Counted from the stretch's first letter, positions 49,970-59,245 are shown. The stretch is 64,000 bases of DNA from Pseudomonadota bacterium (GCA_023388965.1 JAEWFF010000013.1:1-64000), one strand, 5' to 3'. Numbers and translations: made by a program. The notes: generated by a model not told the origin, from the sequence alone.

Positions 49970-50641
49970 ATGGGCTACATCTTCGACTTCAGCTCTTTGC
50001 TGGATTATACGCCGGTTCTGCTGCACGGCATCCGGATCACGATCCAGCTCATTTTCGTCGGCGCTATCGTCGGTGTCCTTGTCGGCATCGTATGTGCCTG
50101 GATACGTACGCAAGGGCCGACTTGGCTGCGGCCGCCGGTATCGATCTATATCGAGCTGATCCGCAATACGCCCTTTCTGGTCCAGCTCTTCTTCATCTTT
50201 TTCGGCCTGCCATCGGCCGGCATCAAGCTGACCGAGCTTCAGGGCGCGGCTCTGGCCATGATCATCAATCTCGGCGCCTACAGCGCGGAGATCATCCGCG
50301 CGGGCATTGAGGTGACGCCCCGTGGCCAGACCGAGGCCGGGATGAGCCTGAGCATGTCGCGGATCCAGATCTTCCGCCATATTGTCCTTATTCCTGCCCT
50401 GCAGCGCATCTGGCCCGCGCTGTCCTCACAGATCGTGATCGTCATGCTCGGCTCGGCTGTCGTTTCCCAGATAGCCGCGGAAGACCTGACCTATGCCGCG
50501 AACTACATCCAGTCGCGCAACTTCCGTGCCTTTGAAGTCTATTTTGTCGTGACGGCGATCTATCTCGTCCTGTCCATTCTTCTGCGCCAGGTGTTGCAGG
50601 GGGTCGGCTTCATGTTGTTCCCGAAACGGAGGCGCGTCTGA
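49970..50641 (+). CDS. Amino-acid ABC transporter permease, HisMQ type (1)
   Basis: A 223-residue inner-membrane protein with about five helices. IYIELIRNTPFLVQLFFIFFGLP and the coupling loop VTPRGQTEAGMSLSMSRIQIFRHIVL are diagnostic of the HisM/HisQ/GlnP family. It pairs with the second permease (1-nt TGATG overlap) to form a heterodimeric channel for the family-3 binding protein encoded just upstream. Confidence 0.92.
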   Translation: MGYIFDFSSLLDYTPVLLHGIRITIQLIFVGAIVGVLVGIVCAWIRTQGPTWLRPPVSIYIELIRNTPFLVQLFFIFFGLPSAGIKLTELQGAALAMIINLGAYSAEIIRAGIEVTPRGQTEAGMSLSMSRIQIFRHIVLIPALQRIWPALSSQIVIVMLGSAVVSQIAAEDLTYAANYIQSRNFRAFEVYFVVTAIYLVLSILLRQVLQGVGFMLFPKRRRV

Positions 50642-51297
50642 TGGTCGATTTTACGATCTGGGACATCCTGCGGGGACTCGTTCTGGCCGCTCGCTGGACG
50701 GTGCTCCTGTCGCTGGTGGCCTTCGTATGCGGCGGCATTGTCGGCCTGATCGCGATGTTCATGCGTACGTCCAAGAGCAGGACATTACAGTTCATTGCCC
50801 GTGCCTATATCGAGATATTCCAGGGAACGCCGCTTCTGATGCAGCTGTTCCTCGCTTTCTTCGGCCTTGCGCTGTTCGGCTGGAATGTCACGGCGGGAAT
50901 GGCGGCAAGCATCGCGCTGATCCTGTGGACCGGCGCCTTCCTTGCCGAGATATGGCGCGGATGCGTCGAATCCATCGGCCGTGGGCAATGGGAGGCCTCC
51001 GCCAGCCTCGCCATGAACCGTTGGGAGCAGATGCGCCACATTATCCTGCCGCAGGCGCTGCGTGTCGCCATTGCCCCGACGGTGGGTTTTTCGGTGCAGG
51101 TCGTCAAGGTCACGGCCCAGACGTCGATCATCGGATTTGTCGATCTGATGAAGGCCAGCACGATGATCGTGAACGCGACTTTCCAGCCGTTCACCGTGTA
51201 TGGACTGGCCGCCCTGATCTATTTCGTATTGTGCTGGCCCTTGTCGAAAGGCAGTCAGGCCCTCGAAAGGAAACTCAATGCCGCTCATCGCAGTTAA
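50641..51297 (+). CDS. Amino-acid ABC transporter permease, HisMQ type (2)
   Basis: A 218-residue second channel subunit: IARAYIEIFQGTPLLMQLFLAFFG, the RGCVESIGRGQWEASASLAMNRWEQMRHIILPQ coupling loop and a final helix. The start codon shares one base with the stop of permease 1. Its 3' end overlaps the ATPase gene by 20 nt, so all three cytoplasmic and membrane parts are co-translated. Confidence 0.92.
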   Translation: MVDFTIWDILRGLVLAARWTVLLSLVAFVCGGIVGLIAMFMRTSKSRTLQFIARAYIEIFQGTPLLMQLFLAFFGLALFGWNVTAGMAASIALILWTGAFLAEIWRGCVESIGRGQWEASASLAMNRWEQMRHIILPQALRVAIAPTVGFSVQVVKVTAQTSIIGFVDLMKASTMIVNATFQPFTVYGLAALIYFVLCWPLSKGSQALERKLNAAHRS

Positions 51298-52003
51298 AGA
51301 CCTCCGCAAGAGCTTCGGGCCGCTCGAGGTTCTGCGGGGCATCGATCTGGACGTGGAACTCGGCGAGGTCATCGCGATCATCGGGCGCAGCGGCTCCGGA
51401 AAGAGCACGTTCCTGCGCTGCCTCAACGGACTCGAGACGATCAATTCCGGCTCGATCACCGTCGACGGCGTCACGCTCGCAAACGACGAGAAGCATCTGC
51501 GCGCTCTGCGCCTGAAGGTCGGGATGATCTTCCAGCAGTTCAATCTGTTTCCGCACCACACAGTCGGACGTAATGTCATGCTGGCGCCGATGGTCGTGAA
51601 ATCCACCTCGAAAGACGAGGCCGAAGCGATCGCCCGCAAGATGCTCGACCGGGTCGGGCTGGCCGACAAGTTCGACCAATATCCGGATCAGCTCTCGGGC
51701 GGCCAGCAGCAGCGCGTCGCCATCGCCCGCGCTCTCGCCATGCAGCCAAAGGCTCTGCTGTGCGACGAGATCACGTCGGCGCTCGATCCGGAGCTCGTCA
51801 ATGAGGTCCTTGCCGTGGTCAAGGAGCTTGCCGAGGACGGGATGACGCTTCTGATGGTGACGCATGAAATGCGGTTCGCGCGTCAGGTATGCGACCGGGT
51901 GGTTTTCATGCATTACGGCTGCGTTCATGAGCTTGGGGAGCCTGAAGAGGTTTTCTCGAATCCGAGAACCCCCGAACTGCAACATTTCCTGAGCATCAAC
52001 TGA
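51278..52003 (+). CDS. Amino-acid ABC transporter ATP-binding protein, HisP/GlnQ type
   Basis: A 241-residue ATPase: Walker A GRSGSGKSTFLRC, Q-loop IFQQFNLFPH (diagnostic of polar amino-acid importers), signature LSGGQQQRVAIARAL, Walker B ALLCDEITSALDPE and H-loop VTHEMRFAR. In Walker B the usual DEPTS reads DEITS, with Ile in place of Pro. It completes the transporter with the binding protein and two permeases. Confidence 0.94.
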   Translation: MPLIAVKDLRKSFGPLEVLRGIDLDVELGEVIAIIGRSGSGKSTFLRCLNGLETINSGSITVDGVTLANDEKHLRALRLKVGMIFQQFNLFPHHTVGRNVMLAPMVVKSTSKDEAEAIARKMLDRVGLADKFDQYPDQLSGGQQQRVAIARALAMQPKALLCDEITSALDPELVNEVLAVVKELAEDGMTLLMVTHEMRFARQVCDRVVFMHYGCVHELGEPEEVFSNPRTPELQHFLSIN

Positions 52004-52119
52004 GTCCGGTTTGCCCTTTGGTTGTGCATGGGGTATCGGCCTGAATTCGCTTCAGGTTTGGCGCTTTGGGCGCTGCGCATTGTCGCCGCGGCCCGGATTA
52101 AGGCAATTCAGCCACCTTT

Positions 52120-52147
52120 TTGACACTTTGAGCGGGCCATTAACGCC
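52120..52147 (+). promoter_or_regulatory. Candidate sigma-70 promoter for rlpA
   Basis: TTGACA at 52120-52125 with a weak TTAACG-type -10 about 14-15 nt downstream, some 30 nt before the rlpA ATG. The -35 is perfect but spacing is short and the -10 poor, so this is tentative. Confidence 0.3.
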
Positions 52148-52173
52148 TGTGGCGGGGATCGGACGGGGACCGG

Positions 52174-53031
52174 ATGAGGGTTGTAACCTCGGGCAGGCGG
52201 ATTGAGGCAGGAGCGGGCACTTCGTGCCGCGCGTATTCCGGTGCGCTGGTCCTGTGCGCGTTGATGGCTCCGGTGCTTCTGACGGCTTGCACGCCCTCCA
52301 AGGTCGATCCGCGTGTCGGCGCTCTCGCGCCAAGCCCGCAGATCGTCGATCCGGGGCAGGAGATTCCCAAGGACGACGAGGCTCTGGCCGCAATAGCCAC
52401 TCCCTACAAGGTCGCCGGCAAGGCAGGGGAATCCGGTGAGACGCCCGAAGGCTACAGCGCCGAGGGGCTCGCCTCCTGGTATGGCGGCGGATTCCACGGC
52501 CGCCAGACGGCCAATGGCGAGATTTTCGACAAGAGCGCGCTGTCGGCGGCTCATCCGAGCCTGCCGCTGCCGTCCTATGCGCGGGTGACGAACGTCAACA
52601 ATGGCCGCTCCGTCGTCGTGCGGGTCAACGATCGCGGGCCGTTCCACGGCGACCGCGCGCTCGACGTCTCCGAACGCGTCGCCGATGTTCTCGGCTTCAA
52701 GCAGCGCGGCATGGCCCGGGTGAAGATCGATTATGTCGGCCCGGCCTCACTGAAGGGCAGCGACGACGAAAAGCTGCTTGCCAGCTATCGAGACGGGCAC
52801 GGGACCGGCGTCGCACTGGCGAGACTTGAGCCCGCCGCCGCTGTGCCGGCCTCCACGCCGACCGTGACGGAGACACCTGTGACGGAGACGCCCGCGCCGA
52901 CGCCGTCCACACGCATCGCCAATTCCTTCTCGGGCTTTTCCAGCCCGCAGCCTCTGGCCCGCGAAAGCGGCATGGTCCAGCCGGTTCTGAGCGGCTATGC
53001 ATTCGGCCCGCCCGCGCTCGGCGGTCTTTGA
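52174..53031 (+). CDS. rlpA: RlpA-family septal ring lipoprotein (lytic transglycosylase)
   Basis: 285 residues. A long leader ends in a lipobox (LLTAC, Cys39), then a double-psi beta-barrel domain (about 92-185): LASWYGGGFHGRQTANGEIFDKSALSAAHPSLPLPSYARV, with the catalytic Asp in VRVNDRGPFHGDRALDVSE. A Thr/Pro-rich tail follows; no clear SPOR domain is visible. RlpA cleaves denuded glycan strands at the septum or acts structurally. It precedes the DacF-like gene, another wall gene. Confidence 0.87.
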   Translation: MRVVTSGRRIEAGAGTSCRAYSGALVLCALMAPVLLTACTPSKVDPRVGALAPSPQIVDPGQEIPKDDEALAAIATPYKVAGKAGESGETPEGYSAEGLASWYGGGFHGRQTANGEIFDKSALSAAHPSLPLPSYARVTNVNNGRSVVVRVNDRGPFHGDRALDVSERVADVLGFKQRGMARVKIDYVGPASLKGSDDEKLLASYRDGHGTGVALARLEPAAAVPASTPTVTETPVTETPAPTPSTRIANSFSGFSSPQPLARESGMVQPVLSGYAFGPPALGGL

Positions 53032-53096
53032 TAATCCCCACCGTGCATTGAACCGCACGCCCCGCTCGCGCTAACTAACGCCGAGGCTTGAGGCGC

Positions 53097-54281
53097 ATGG
53101 CGCGACGTTTTCCGATTCTGCTCGTCTGTCTTGCGGCGGCCTGTGCCTTTGCCGCGCTGCCGGCGCTCGCCTTCGAGAGCGATGCACGCCAGGCGATCCT
53201 GATCGATTCGACGAATGACAGCGTGCTCTACGTCAAGGACGGCGATACCGCGTTCCCGCCCGCGAGCCTCGCGAAGCTGATGACGCTCGCCGTGACCTTC
53301 GACAGCATCAAGCGCGGCTGGCTGGCTCCGTCAGCGCCGTTCGTGATGTCCGAGCACGCGTGGCGGACGGGCGGCGCGCCGGCCCGCACGACGACCATGT
53401 TCGCCCGCGTGAAAAGCGAGGTCTCCGTCCACGACCTCATTCGCGGCGTCACGATCGTCATCGCCAATGACGGCGCGATTGCGCTGGCGGAAGGCATTGC
53501 GCAATCGGAGGAGAAATTCGCTGCGCGCATGAACACGATGGCCCGCGAACTCGGCATGGCCTCATCGCATTTCGTCAATGCGACGGGTTTTCCCGCCGAG
53601 GGCCAGGAGACGACGGTGCGCGATCTTGGCCGTCTGGCGCAGCATATCGTGACGGCCTATCCCGATCTCTATCCCGTGTTCTCGGAACCCGAAATGACGT
53701 TCGGCGGCATCCGCCAGCTCAACCGCAACCCGATCATCGGCCAGTATACCGGGGCCGACGGCATGATGATCGGCTCGGTCGAAGGACAGGGGCACATGAT
53801 CGTTGCCTCCGCCGAGCGCGACGGCAAGCGCCTGATCGCCGTATTGACGGGATTGTCCGACGAGAAGATGCGCGTACGGGCGACGAGCGCGCTGCTCGAT
53901 TGGGGCTTCGGAAGCTATCTCGACCGCAATCTGTTCACTGCAGGGGACACGGTCGCCTATGCGCAGGTCTTCGGTGGCACCAAGGGCGCCGTGCGTCTCG
54001 TGGCGCCGGAGAAAGTGACTTTGCCCGTGCCCAAGGACGGCAATGCCCGTATCGTCGCGCGCGTGCATTATCGCGGACCGATCACCGCGCCGGTGCAGAA
54101 AGGCGACCGCATCGGCATTCTGCGCATCACGCGAGACGGCCAGCTTCAGCGTGAGGTTCCGCTCATTGCCGACGAAGCGGTCAGCGAAGGCTCGATGCTG
54201 CAGCGCGCGCTCGACGCCGGCTACGAACTCATCGCCGGGCCGCTGCACCGTTTCACCGCAAAAATTCTCGCGGGCGCCTGA
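53097..54281 (+). CDS. DacF-like (S11) penicillin-binding protein with eroded catalytic motifs
   Basis: 394 residues: signal peptide (to about 25), an S11 D-alanyl-D-alanine carboxypeptidase domain and a C-terminal PBP5-C-like beta domain. SxxK is intact (PASLAK, Ser57-Lys60). The second motif, normally SxN, reads I122-A-N, and KTG reads M224-I-G in ADGMMIGSVEGQG. Loss of both should cripple or abolish carboxypeptidase action; it may bind pentapeptides or regulate other PBPs. The ATG at 53097 was chosen over a TTG at 53088. It sits in the usual rlpA-dacF-tmk order, 3 nt before tmk. Confidence 0.85.
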   Translation: MARRFPILLVCLAAACAFAALPALAFESDARQAILIDSTNDSVLYVKDGDTAFPPASLAKLMTLAVTFDSIKRGWLAPSAPFVMSEHAWRTGGAPARTTTMFARVKSEVSVHDLIRGVTIVIANDGAIALAEGIAQSEEKFAARMNTMARELGMASSHFVNATGFPAEGQETTVRDLGRLAQHIVTAYPDLYPVFSEPEMTFGGIRQLNRNPIIGQYTGADGMMIGSVEGQGHMIVASAERDGKRLIAVLTGLSDEKMRVRATSALLDWGFGSYLDRNLFTAGDTVAYAQVFGGTKGAVRLVAPEKVTLPVPKDGNARIVARVHYRGPITAPVQKGDRIGILRITRDGQLQREVPLIADEAVSEGSMLQRALDAGYELIAGPLHRFTAKILAGA

Positions 54282-54284
54282 TCG

Positions 54285-54932
54285 ATGACCGAGAGGCGGC
54301 GTTTCATTACCTTCGAAGGCGGGGAGGGGGCAGGGAAGTCCACGCAGGTCGAGCTTCTGGCGGGTCGGCTGCGTGCCTACGACTTCGATGTCGTGACGAC
54401 GCGCGAGCCGGGCGGCTCGGCCCAGGCCGAATCCCTGCGCGATCTTATTCTGTCCGGACAGGCGAAGCAGTTCGGCGCCTTTGCCGAAACCACCCTGTTT
54501 TCCGCCGCGCGCATCGATCATCTGCGCACGACCATCGACCCCGCGCTCGCGCGTGGATCGTGGGTGCTGTGCGACCGCTTTCTCGATTCGACCCGCGCCT
54601 ATCAGGGCGCGCTCGGCAATCTCGATCCCCGCATTCTTCGCGCGATGGAGCGTGTCGTCGTGGGCGACAGCATGCCGGGCCTGACATTCCTGCTGGATCT
54701 GCCGCCCGAAGAAGGCCTGCGCCGCGCGCGGATGCGTTCGCGCGGCGAGACGCCGGACCGTTTCGAGAGCGAAGAGATCGATTATCACCGTTCGCTGCGC
54801 CACGCTTTTCTGGACATAGCGGCCAAGGAGCCGGAGCGCATTCGCGTGATCGACGGTCTCATGACGGCCGACCGCGTCGCCGATGCGATCTGGAAGGAAG
54901 TCATCGATACGTACGGGCTGGACGCGGCATGA
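54285..54932 (+). CDS. tmk: Thymidylate kinase
   Basis: Tmk phosphorylates dTMP to dTDP. The 215-residue protein has the P-loop FEGGEGAGKSTQ (9-20), the DRx motif LCDRFLDSTRAYQG, the TREPGGS substrate loop and a LID region with RxxRGE (RARMRSRGETPDRFE). All catalytic residues are present. The stop overlaps the holB start (ATGA), so they are coupled. Confidence 0.95.
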   Translation: MTERRRFITFEGGEGAGKSTQVELLAGRLRAYDFDVVTTREPGGSAQAESLRDLILSGQAKQFGAFAETTLFSAARIDHLRTTIDPALARGSWVLCDRFLDSTRAYQGALGNLDPRILRAMERVVVGDSMPGLTFLLDLPPEEGLRRARMRSRGETPDRFESEEIDYHRSLRHAFLDIAAKEPERIRVIDGLMTADRVADAIWKEVIDTYGLDAA

Positions 54933-55990
54933 GCGACAACGACGCTCTCGAGCCCGACCGGCTGGACGATACGCCCCATCCGCGCGAGACGCTGAGCCTG
55001 TTCGGGCATGTGGGTGCCGAAAAGCTGCTGCTCGATGCCTATCGCTCGGGGCGTATGCACCATGCATGGATCGTCGGGGGTGAGGAAGGCATCGGCAAGG
55101 CGACTCTCGCCTATCGCCTCGCGCGCTTCATCCTCGCCAATCCCGACCCGGACTCGCCCGCCGTGCAATCGGCGTCATCGCTCGACGTCGCGGCTGAGGT
55201 CCCGGCGGCGCGCCGCATGGCCCAGCAGGCCCATCCCGATCTGTTCGCGCTGCGGCGCGGTTTCACCAAGGACGGCAAGAATCTCATGTCCGAGATTTCC
55301 GTCGGCGAAGCGCGCAAGCTCGTCAATTTCTTCACGACGACGGCAGGCGAAGGTGGATGGCGCATCGCCATCGTCGATACGGCGGACGATCTCAACACCA
55401 ACGCCGCCAATGCGCTGCTCAAGGTTCTCGAGGAGCCGCCGCCGAGATCGCTGTTCCTGATCCTGTCCTCGGCTCCGAAACGGCTGCTGCCGACCATCCG
55501 CTCGCGCTGCCGCACGCTGGCGCTGAAGCCGCTCGCAAATGATGAATTGCTGCAGGTGCTGGCCACGCTGCCCGATCTTGCGGGATCGGCGGATGCGGAC
55601 GAGCTTGCCCGCATCGCCGAAGCGGCGGAAGGCTCGGTGCGCCGCGCGGCGGGCATGCTCGCGGAAGACAGCATGGTCCTGCGCGATGTTCTCGCCGGAA
55701 TGCTCGATCGCGTGCCGGAGATCGACATGGCCCAGCTTCACGGCCTGGCGGATCGGATGACCGGCCGCGAAGGCGCCGCGCGTTTTGCCTTCATGACCGG
55801 GTTTGTTCAGGACTGGCTGCATGAGCAACTGACGCGCGGAGCGGCGAGGGGGGATTCGCGCCTTGCGGCGTGGGCGGCACTGTGGGAGAAAACGGCCCGC
55901 ACGGCCCGCGAGGCCGAGATCTACAATCTCGACCGGCGCCCGCTTGTGCTTTCGATTTTCTCCGATCTTTCCGCCACGATGCGCGGTTGA
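54929..55990 (+). CDS. holB: DNA polymerase III subunit delta'
   Basis: Clamp-loader stator subunit, 353 residues. RMHHAWIVGGEEGIGKATLAYRLARF (Walker A-like; delta' does not hydrolyse ATP), the sensor segment IVDTADDLNTNAANALLKVLEEPPPRSLFLILSS with the conserved SRC in RSRCRTL, and a C-terminal collar domain. The tmk-holB pair is conserved widely. It precedes metG by 17 nt. Confidence 0.92.
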   Translation: MSDNDALEPDRLDDTPHPRETLSLFGHVGAEKLLLDAYRSGRMHHAWIVGGEEGIGKATLAYRLARFILANPDPDSPAVQSASSLDVAAEVPAARRMAQQAHPDLFALRRGFTKDGKNLMSEISVGEARKLVNFFTTTAGEGGWRIAIVDTADDLNTNAANALLKVLEEPPPRSLFLILSSAPKRLLPTIRSRCRTLALKPLANDELLQVLATLPDLAGSADADELARIAEAAEGSVRRAAGMLAEDSMVLRDVLAGMLDRVPEIDMAQLHGLADRMTGREGAARFAFMTGFVQDWLHEQLTRGAARGDSRLAAWAALWEKTARTAREAEIYNLDRRPLVLSIFSDLSATMRG

Positions 55991-56007
55991 TCCTATTCGG
56001 GCGCGAA

Positions 56008-57561
56008 ATGGCCGAGCCGTATTACATCACCACCGCAATCGCCTATCCGAACGGCGCTCCGCATATCGGGCACGCTTACGAGGCGATCGCCGCCGATGCC
56101 ATTGCGCGCTTTCACCGGCTCGATGGCCGCGATGTCTTCTTCATGACCGGGGCCGACGAGCACGGCATCAAGATGCTGCAGACGGCGCAGAAGGAAGGCA
56201 TCACGCCGGCCGATCTGCTCGCGCGCAATGTGCCGAAATTCCAGGCCATGTGCGAGCGGCTGAACGTCGGCTTCGACCGCTATATCCGCACGACCGAGAA
56301 AGCCCACCATCTCGCTTCCCAGGCGATCTGGGAGAAGATGGAGGCGGCCGGCGACATCTATCTCGATACATACGCGGGCTGGTATTCCGTCCGCGACGAA
56401 GCCTTCTATGCGGAAGAGGAAACGCGGGTCGAGAACGGCACGCGGCTCGGGCCGCAGGGCACGCCCGTCGAATGGGTCGAGGAGAAGAGCTATTTCTTCC
56501 GCCTGTCGGCCTATCAGGACCGGCTACTGAAGCTCTATGCCGACAATCCGGATTTCATCGGGCCGGACGCACGCCGCAACGAGGTCGTCAGCTTCGTCAA
56601 GGGTGGGCTTCAGGATCTGTCGATCAGCCGCACGACCTTCGACTGGGGCATCCGCGTTCCGGGCGCGCCCGATCACATCATGTATGTGTGGGTCGATGCG
56701 CTGACTAACTACATCACCGGCGTCGGCTATCCCGACACGCAGTCCGAAGCGTTCCGTAAATACTGGCCGGCGAATGTCCATGTCATCGGCAAGGACATTA
56801 TCCGTTTCCACGCCGTCTACTGGCCGGCCTTCCTGCTGTCGGCCGGCATCGCGCCGCCGGAGCGTGTGTACGCGCACGGATTCCTGTTCAACAAGGGCGA
56901 AAAGATGTCGAAGTCGGTCGGCAACGTCATCGACCCCTTCACCATCACCGATGCCTATGGCGTCGATCAGGTGCGCTATTTCTTCCTGCGCGAAGTGCCG
57001 TTCGGGCAGGACGGCAGCTACAGCCACGAGGCCATCGTCCAGCGCATCAATGCGGATCTCGCCAACGATCTCGGCAATCTCGCGCAGCGTTCGCTGTCGA
57101 TGATCGGCAAGAATTGCGGCGCCGAGATTCCGAAGCCCGGTGCATTCTCCGATGCCGACAAGTCCATCCTTGCCGCGGCCGACGCGCTGATCGGCGAGAC
57201 GCGCGAGGCGATGGAGGATTTCGCACTGCACACCATGCTCGCCGCGATCTGGCGCGTGGTGGCGGACGCCAACCGCTATTTCGCGTCCGAGGAGCCGTGG
57301 AAGCTCAAGGACGATCCCGAACGCCGAGCGACCGTGCTCTACACGACGATCGAGGTTCTGCGCACGCTCGCGATCCTGACGCAGCCCGTCACGCCGGCGG
57401 CATCCGCAAAACTGCTCGATCTGCTCGGCGTTGCCGCGGACAGGCGCGATTTCGCGGCACTGGCAGAAGAGGGGCGTCTCGTGCCCGGAACGGCGCTTCC
57501 AGCGCCCGCGCCCGTCTTCCCGCGCTATGTCGAGCCGGAGGAGGGCGGGGCGGCGACATGA
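56008..57561 (+). CDS. metG: Methionyl-tRNA synthetase
   Basis: Class I synthetase charging tRNA-Met, 517 residues. The HIGH motif reads GAPHIGHAYEAIAADA (residues 14-29), KMSKS reads KGEKMSKSVGN, and the anticodon-binding helical domain follows. The short form lacks the C-terminal tRNA-binding domain found in E. coli, and the connective-peptide zinc cysteines are absent, as in the type common in alphaproteobacteria. The ATG at 56008 places MAEPYYITTAIAYPNG at the start, matching the family. Confidence 0.95.
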   Translation: MAEPYYITTAIAYPNGAPHIGHAYEAIAADAIARFHRLDGRDVFFMTGADEHGIKMLQTAQKEGITPADLLARNVPKFQAMCERLNVGFDRYIRTTEKAHHLASQAIWEKMEAAGDIYLDTYAGWYSVRDEAFYAEEETRVENGTRLGPQGTPVEWVEEKSYFFRLSAYQDRLLKLYADNPDFIGPDARRNEVVSFVKGGLQDLSISRTTFDWGIRVPGAPDHIMYVWVDALTNYITGVGYPDTQSEAFRKYWPANVHVIGKDIIRFHAVYWPAFLLSAGIAPPERVYAHGFLFNKGEKMSKSVGNVIDPFTITDAYGVDQVRYFFLREVPFGQDGSYSHEAIVQRINADLANDLGNLAQRSLSMIGKNCGAEIPKPGAFSDADKSILAAADALIGETREAMEDFALHTMLAAIWRVVADANRYFASEEPWKLKDDPERRATVLYTTIEVLRTLAILTQPVTPAASAKLLDLLGVAADRRDFAALAEEGRLVPGTALPAPAPVFPRYVEPEEGGAAT

Positions 57562-58355
57562 TCGTCGACAGCCATTGCCATCTCGATTTCAAGGACTTTT
57601 CGGCACAGCGGGACGATGTCGTCGCCCGCGCGAAAGCTGCGGGCGTCGGCGTCATGGTGACGATCTCGACGCGCGTGAAGCAGTTCCAGCAAATCGCTGA
57701 AATCATTGAGAGATATGACAATGTATTTGGCTCGGTCGGCACTCATCCGCACCATGCTGACGAGGAACTCGATGTCACGGCCGAGCATCTGATCCGGCTT
57801 GCCGAACATCCGAAAGTCGTCGCCATCGGCGAGGCCGGCCTCGATTATCATTACGACAACGCCCCACGCCCGGCGCAGGAGCAGGGTTTCCGTACGCACA
57901 TTTCTGCCGCGCGTGAAACCGGGCTTCCGCTCGTCATTCATGCGCGCGAGGCCGATGACGACATGATCCGCATTCTCGAGGAGGAAACCGGGAAGGGCGC
58001 GTTCCCGGCCGTTCTCCATTGTTATTCGTCGGGGCCGGAGCTGGCGCGGCGCGGCGTGGATCTCGGCTTCTATGTCTCGTTTTCCGGCATCCTGACATTC
58101 CGTAATTCGCAAGGAGTGCGCGACATCGCCGCAAGCGTTTCGGCCGACCGGCTGCTGGTCGAGACGGATGCGCCTTATCTCGCGCCCATGCCGCATCGCG
58201 GCAAGGTCAACGAGCCGGCCTATACGGTGCATACAGCGGCCGTTCTGGCCGATCTGCGCGGCTGGACGCCGGAGGAAACCGCGCGCCGCACGACGGAGAA
58301 TTTCGCGCGCCTGTTCACCAAGGTTCCGCGCGCGGCGCTCGGGCTGGCATCATGA
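57558..58355 (+). CDS. TatD-family metal-dependent hydrolase
   Basis: A 265-residue TIM-barrel nuclease/hydrolase of the TatD/YcfH family. Metal-binding motifs: DSHCHLD (4-10), IGEAGLDYHY, VIHAREAD, LHCYSSG and ETDAPYLAP. Members act as 3'-5' DNases or D-aminoacyl-tRNA deacylases. The start overlaps the metG stop (ATGA) and the end overlaps the next gene in the same way, so it is translated as part of the tmk-holB-metG unit. Confidence 0.92.
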   Translation: MIVDSHCHLDFKDFSAQRDDVVARAKAAGVGVMVTISTRVKQFQQIAEIIERYDNVFGSVGTHPHHADEELDVTAEHLIRLAEHPKVVAIGEAGLDYHYDNAPRPAQEQGFRTHISAARETGLPLVIHAREADDDMIRILEEETGKGAFPAVLHCYSSGPELARRGVDLGFYVSFSGILTFRNSQGVRDIAASVSADRLLVETDAPYLAPMPHRGKVNEPAYTVHTAAVLADLRGWTPEETARRTTENFARLFTKVPRAALGLAS

Positions 58356-59170
58356 CCTACAACGTCACCATTCTCGGCTGCGGATCATCGGGCGGCGTGC
58401 CGCGCGTCGCGCAGGGCTGGGGCCGGTGCGATCCGAACGAGCCGAGGAACCGCCGCCGCCGCTGCTCGATTCTGGTGCGCCGTACGGGCGCTGGCGGCAC
58501 GACGCAGGTCTTGGTGGATACGTCGCCGGATTTACGCGAACAGTTAATCGGTGAAAGCGTCGATTTACTCGATGGCGTAATCATTACGCATGACCACGCC
58601 GACCATACACACGGCCTTGACGATCTGCGGCCGCTTTACATCCACAACCGCAAGCGCATCGACCTCTGGCACGATCCGCAGACCTCCCGCGTCCTGCGCC
58701 AGCGCTTCGCTTATGCCTTCGATCCGCCGCCCGGAAGCGCGTATCCGCCGATCCTCGATGAGCATTACATCGTGCCGGAAGAGCCTGTTTCCATTGAGGG
58801 GGCGGGCGGCGAGGTGACGGTTTCGGCGTTCCGTCTGCCGCATGGTCCGGACACCGAGGCGCTCGGCCTGCGCTTCGGCGGCATGGCCTATACGCCCGAT
58901 GTTAGCGCCATCCCGGACGAGCGGCTGGACGATCTGCGGGGCCTCGATCTGTGGATCGTCGATGCGCTGCGCATCGCGCCGCATCCGAGCCATTTCACGC
59001 TCCAGGAAGCCTTGGGGTGGATCGAGGCGCTGAAGCCGAAACGCGCCGTTTTGACAAACCTGCACACCGATCTCGACTACCGCACGATCAGCGCCGATCT
59101 GCCGGAGAATGTCGTGGCGGCTTATGACGGGCTGACGGTCGATTTCAACGGGTCACCCGACGCATTTTGA
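58352..59170 (+). CDS. PhnP-like MBL-fold metallo-hydrolase
   Basis: A 272-residue metallo-beta-lactamase-fold protein related to PhnP cyclic phosphodiesterase. TILGCGSSGGVPRVAQGWG opens the fold; THDHADHTHGLDDLRPL is the HxHxDH zinc motif; PHPSHFTLQEALGWI and TNLHTDLDY follow. It is not in a phosphonate operon here but follows tatD with an ATGA overlap, a common alphaproteobacterial arrangement. The physiological substrate is unknown. Confidence 0.88.
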   Translation: MTYNVTILGCGSSGGVPRVAQGWGRCDPNEPRNRRRRCSILVRRTGAGGTTQVLVDTSPDLREQLIGESVDLLDGVIITHDHADHTHGLDDLRPLYIHNRKRIDLWHDPQTSRVLRQRFAYAFDPPPGSAYPPILDEHYIVPEEPVSIEGAGGEVTVSAFRLPHGPDTEALGLRFGGMAYTPDVSAIPDERLDDLRGLDLWIVDALRIAPHPSHFTLQEALGWIEALKPKRAVLTNLHTDLDYRTISADLPENVVAAYDGLTVDFNGSPDAF

Positions 59171-59245
59171 TGCCGTGAACAGGGCCTTGCGCTCGCGCTC
59201 TTTTAGGGACTGTAATGCCACCAAGGCCCGGGGAATGGGGGCAAA

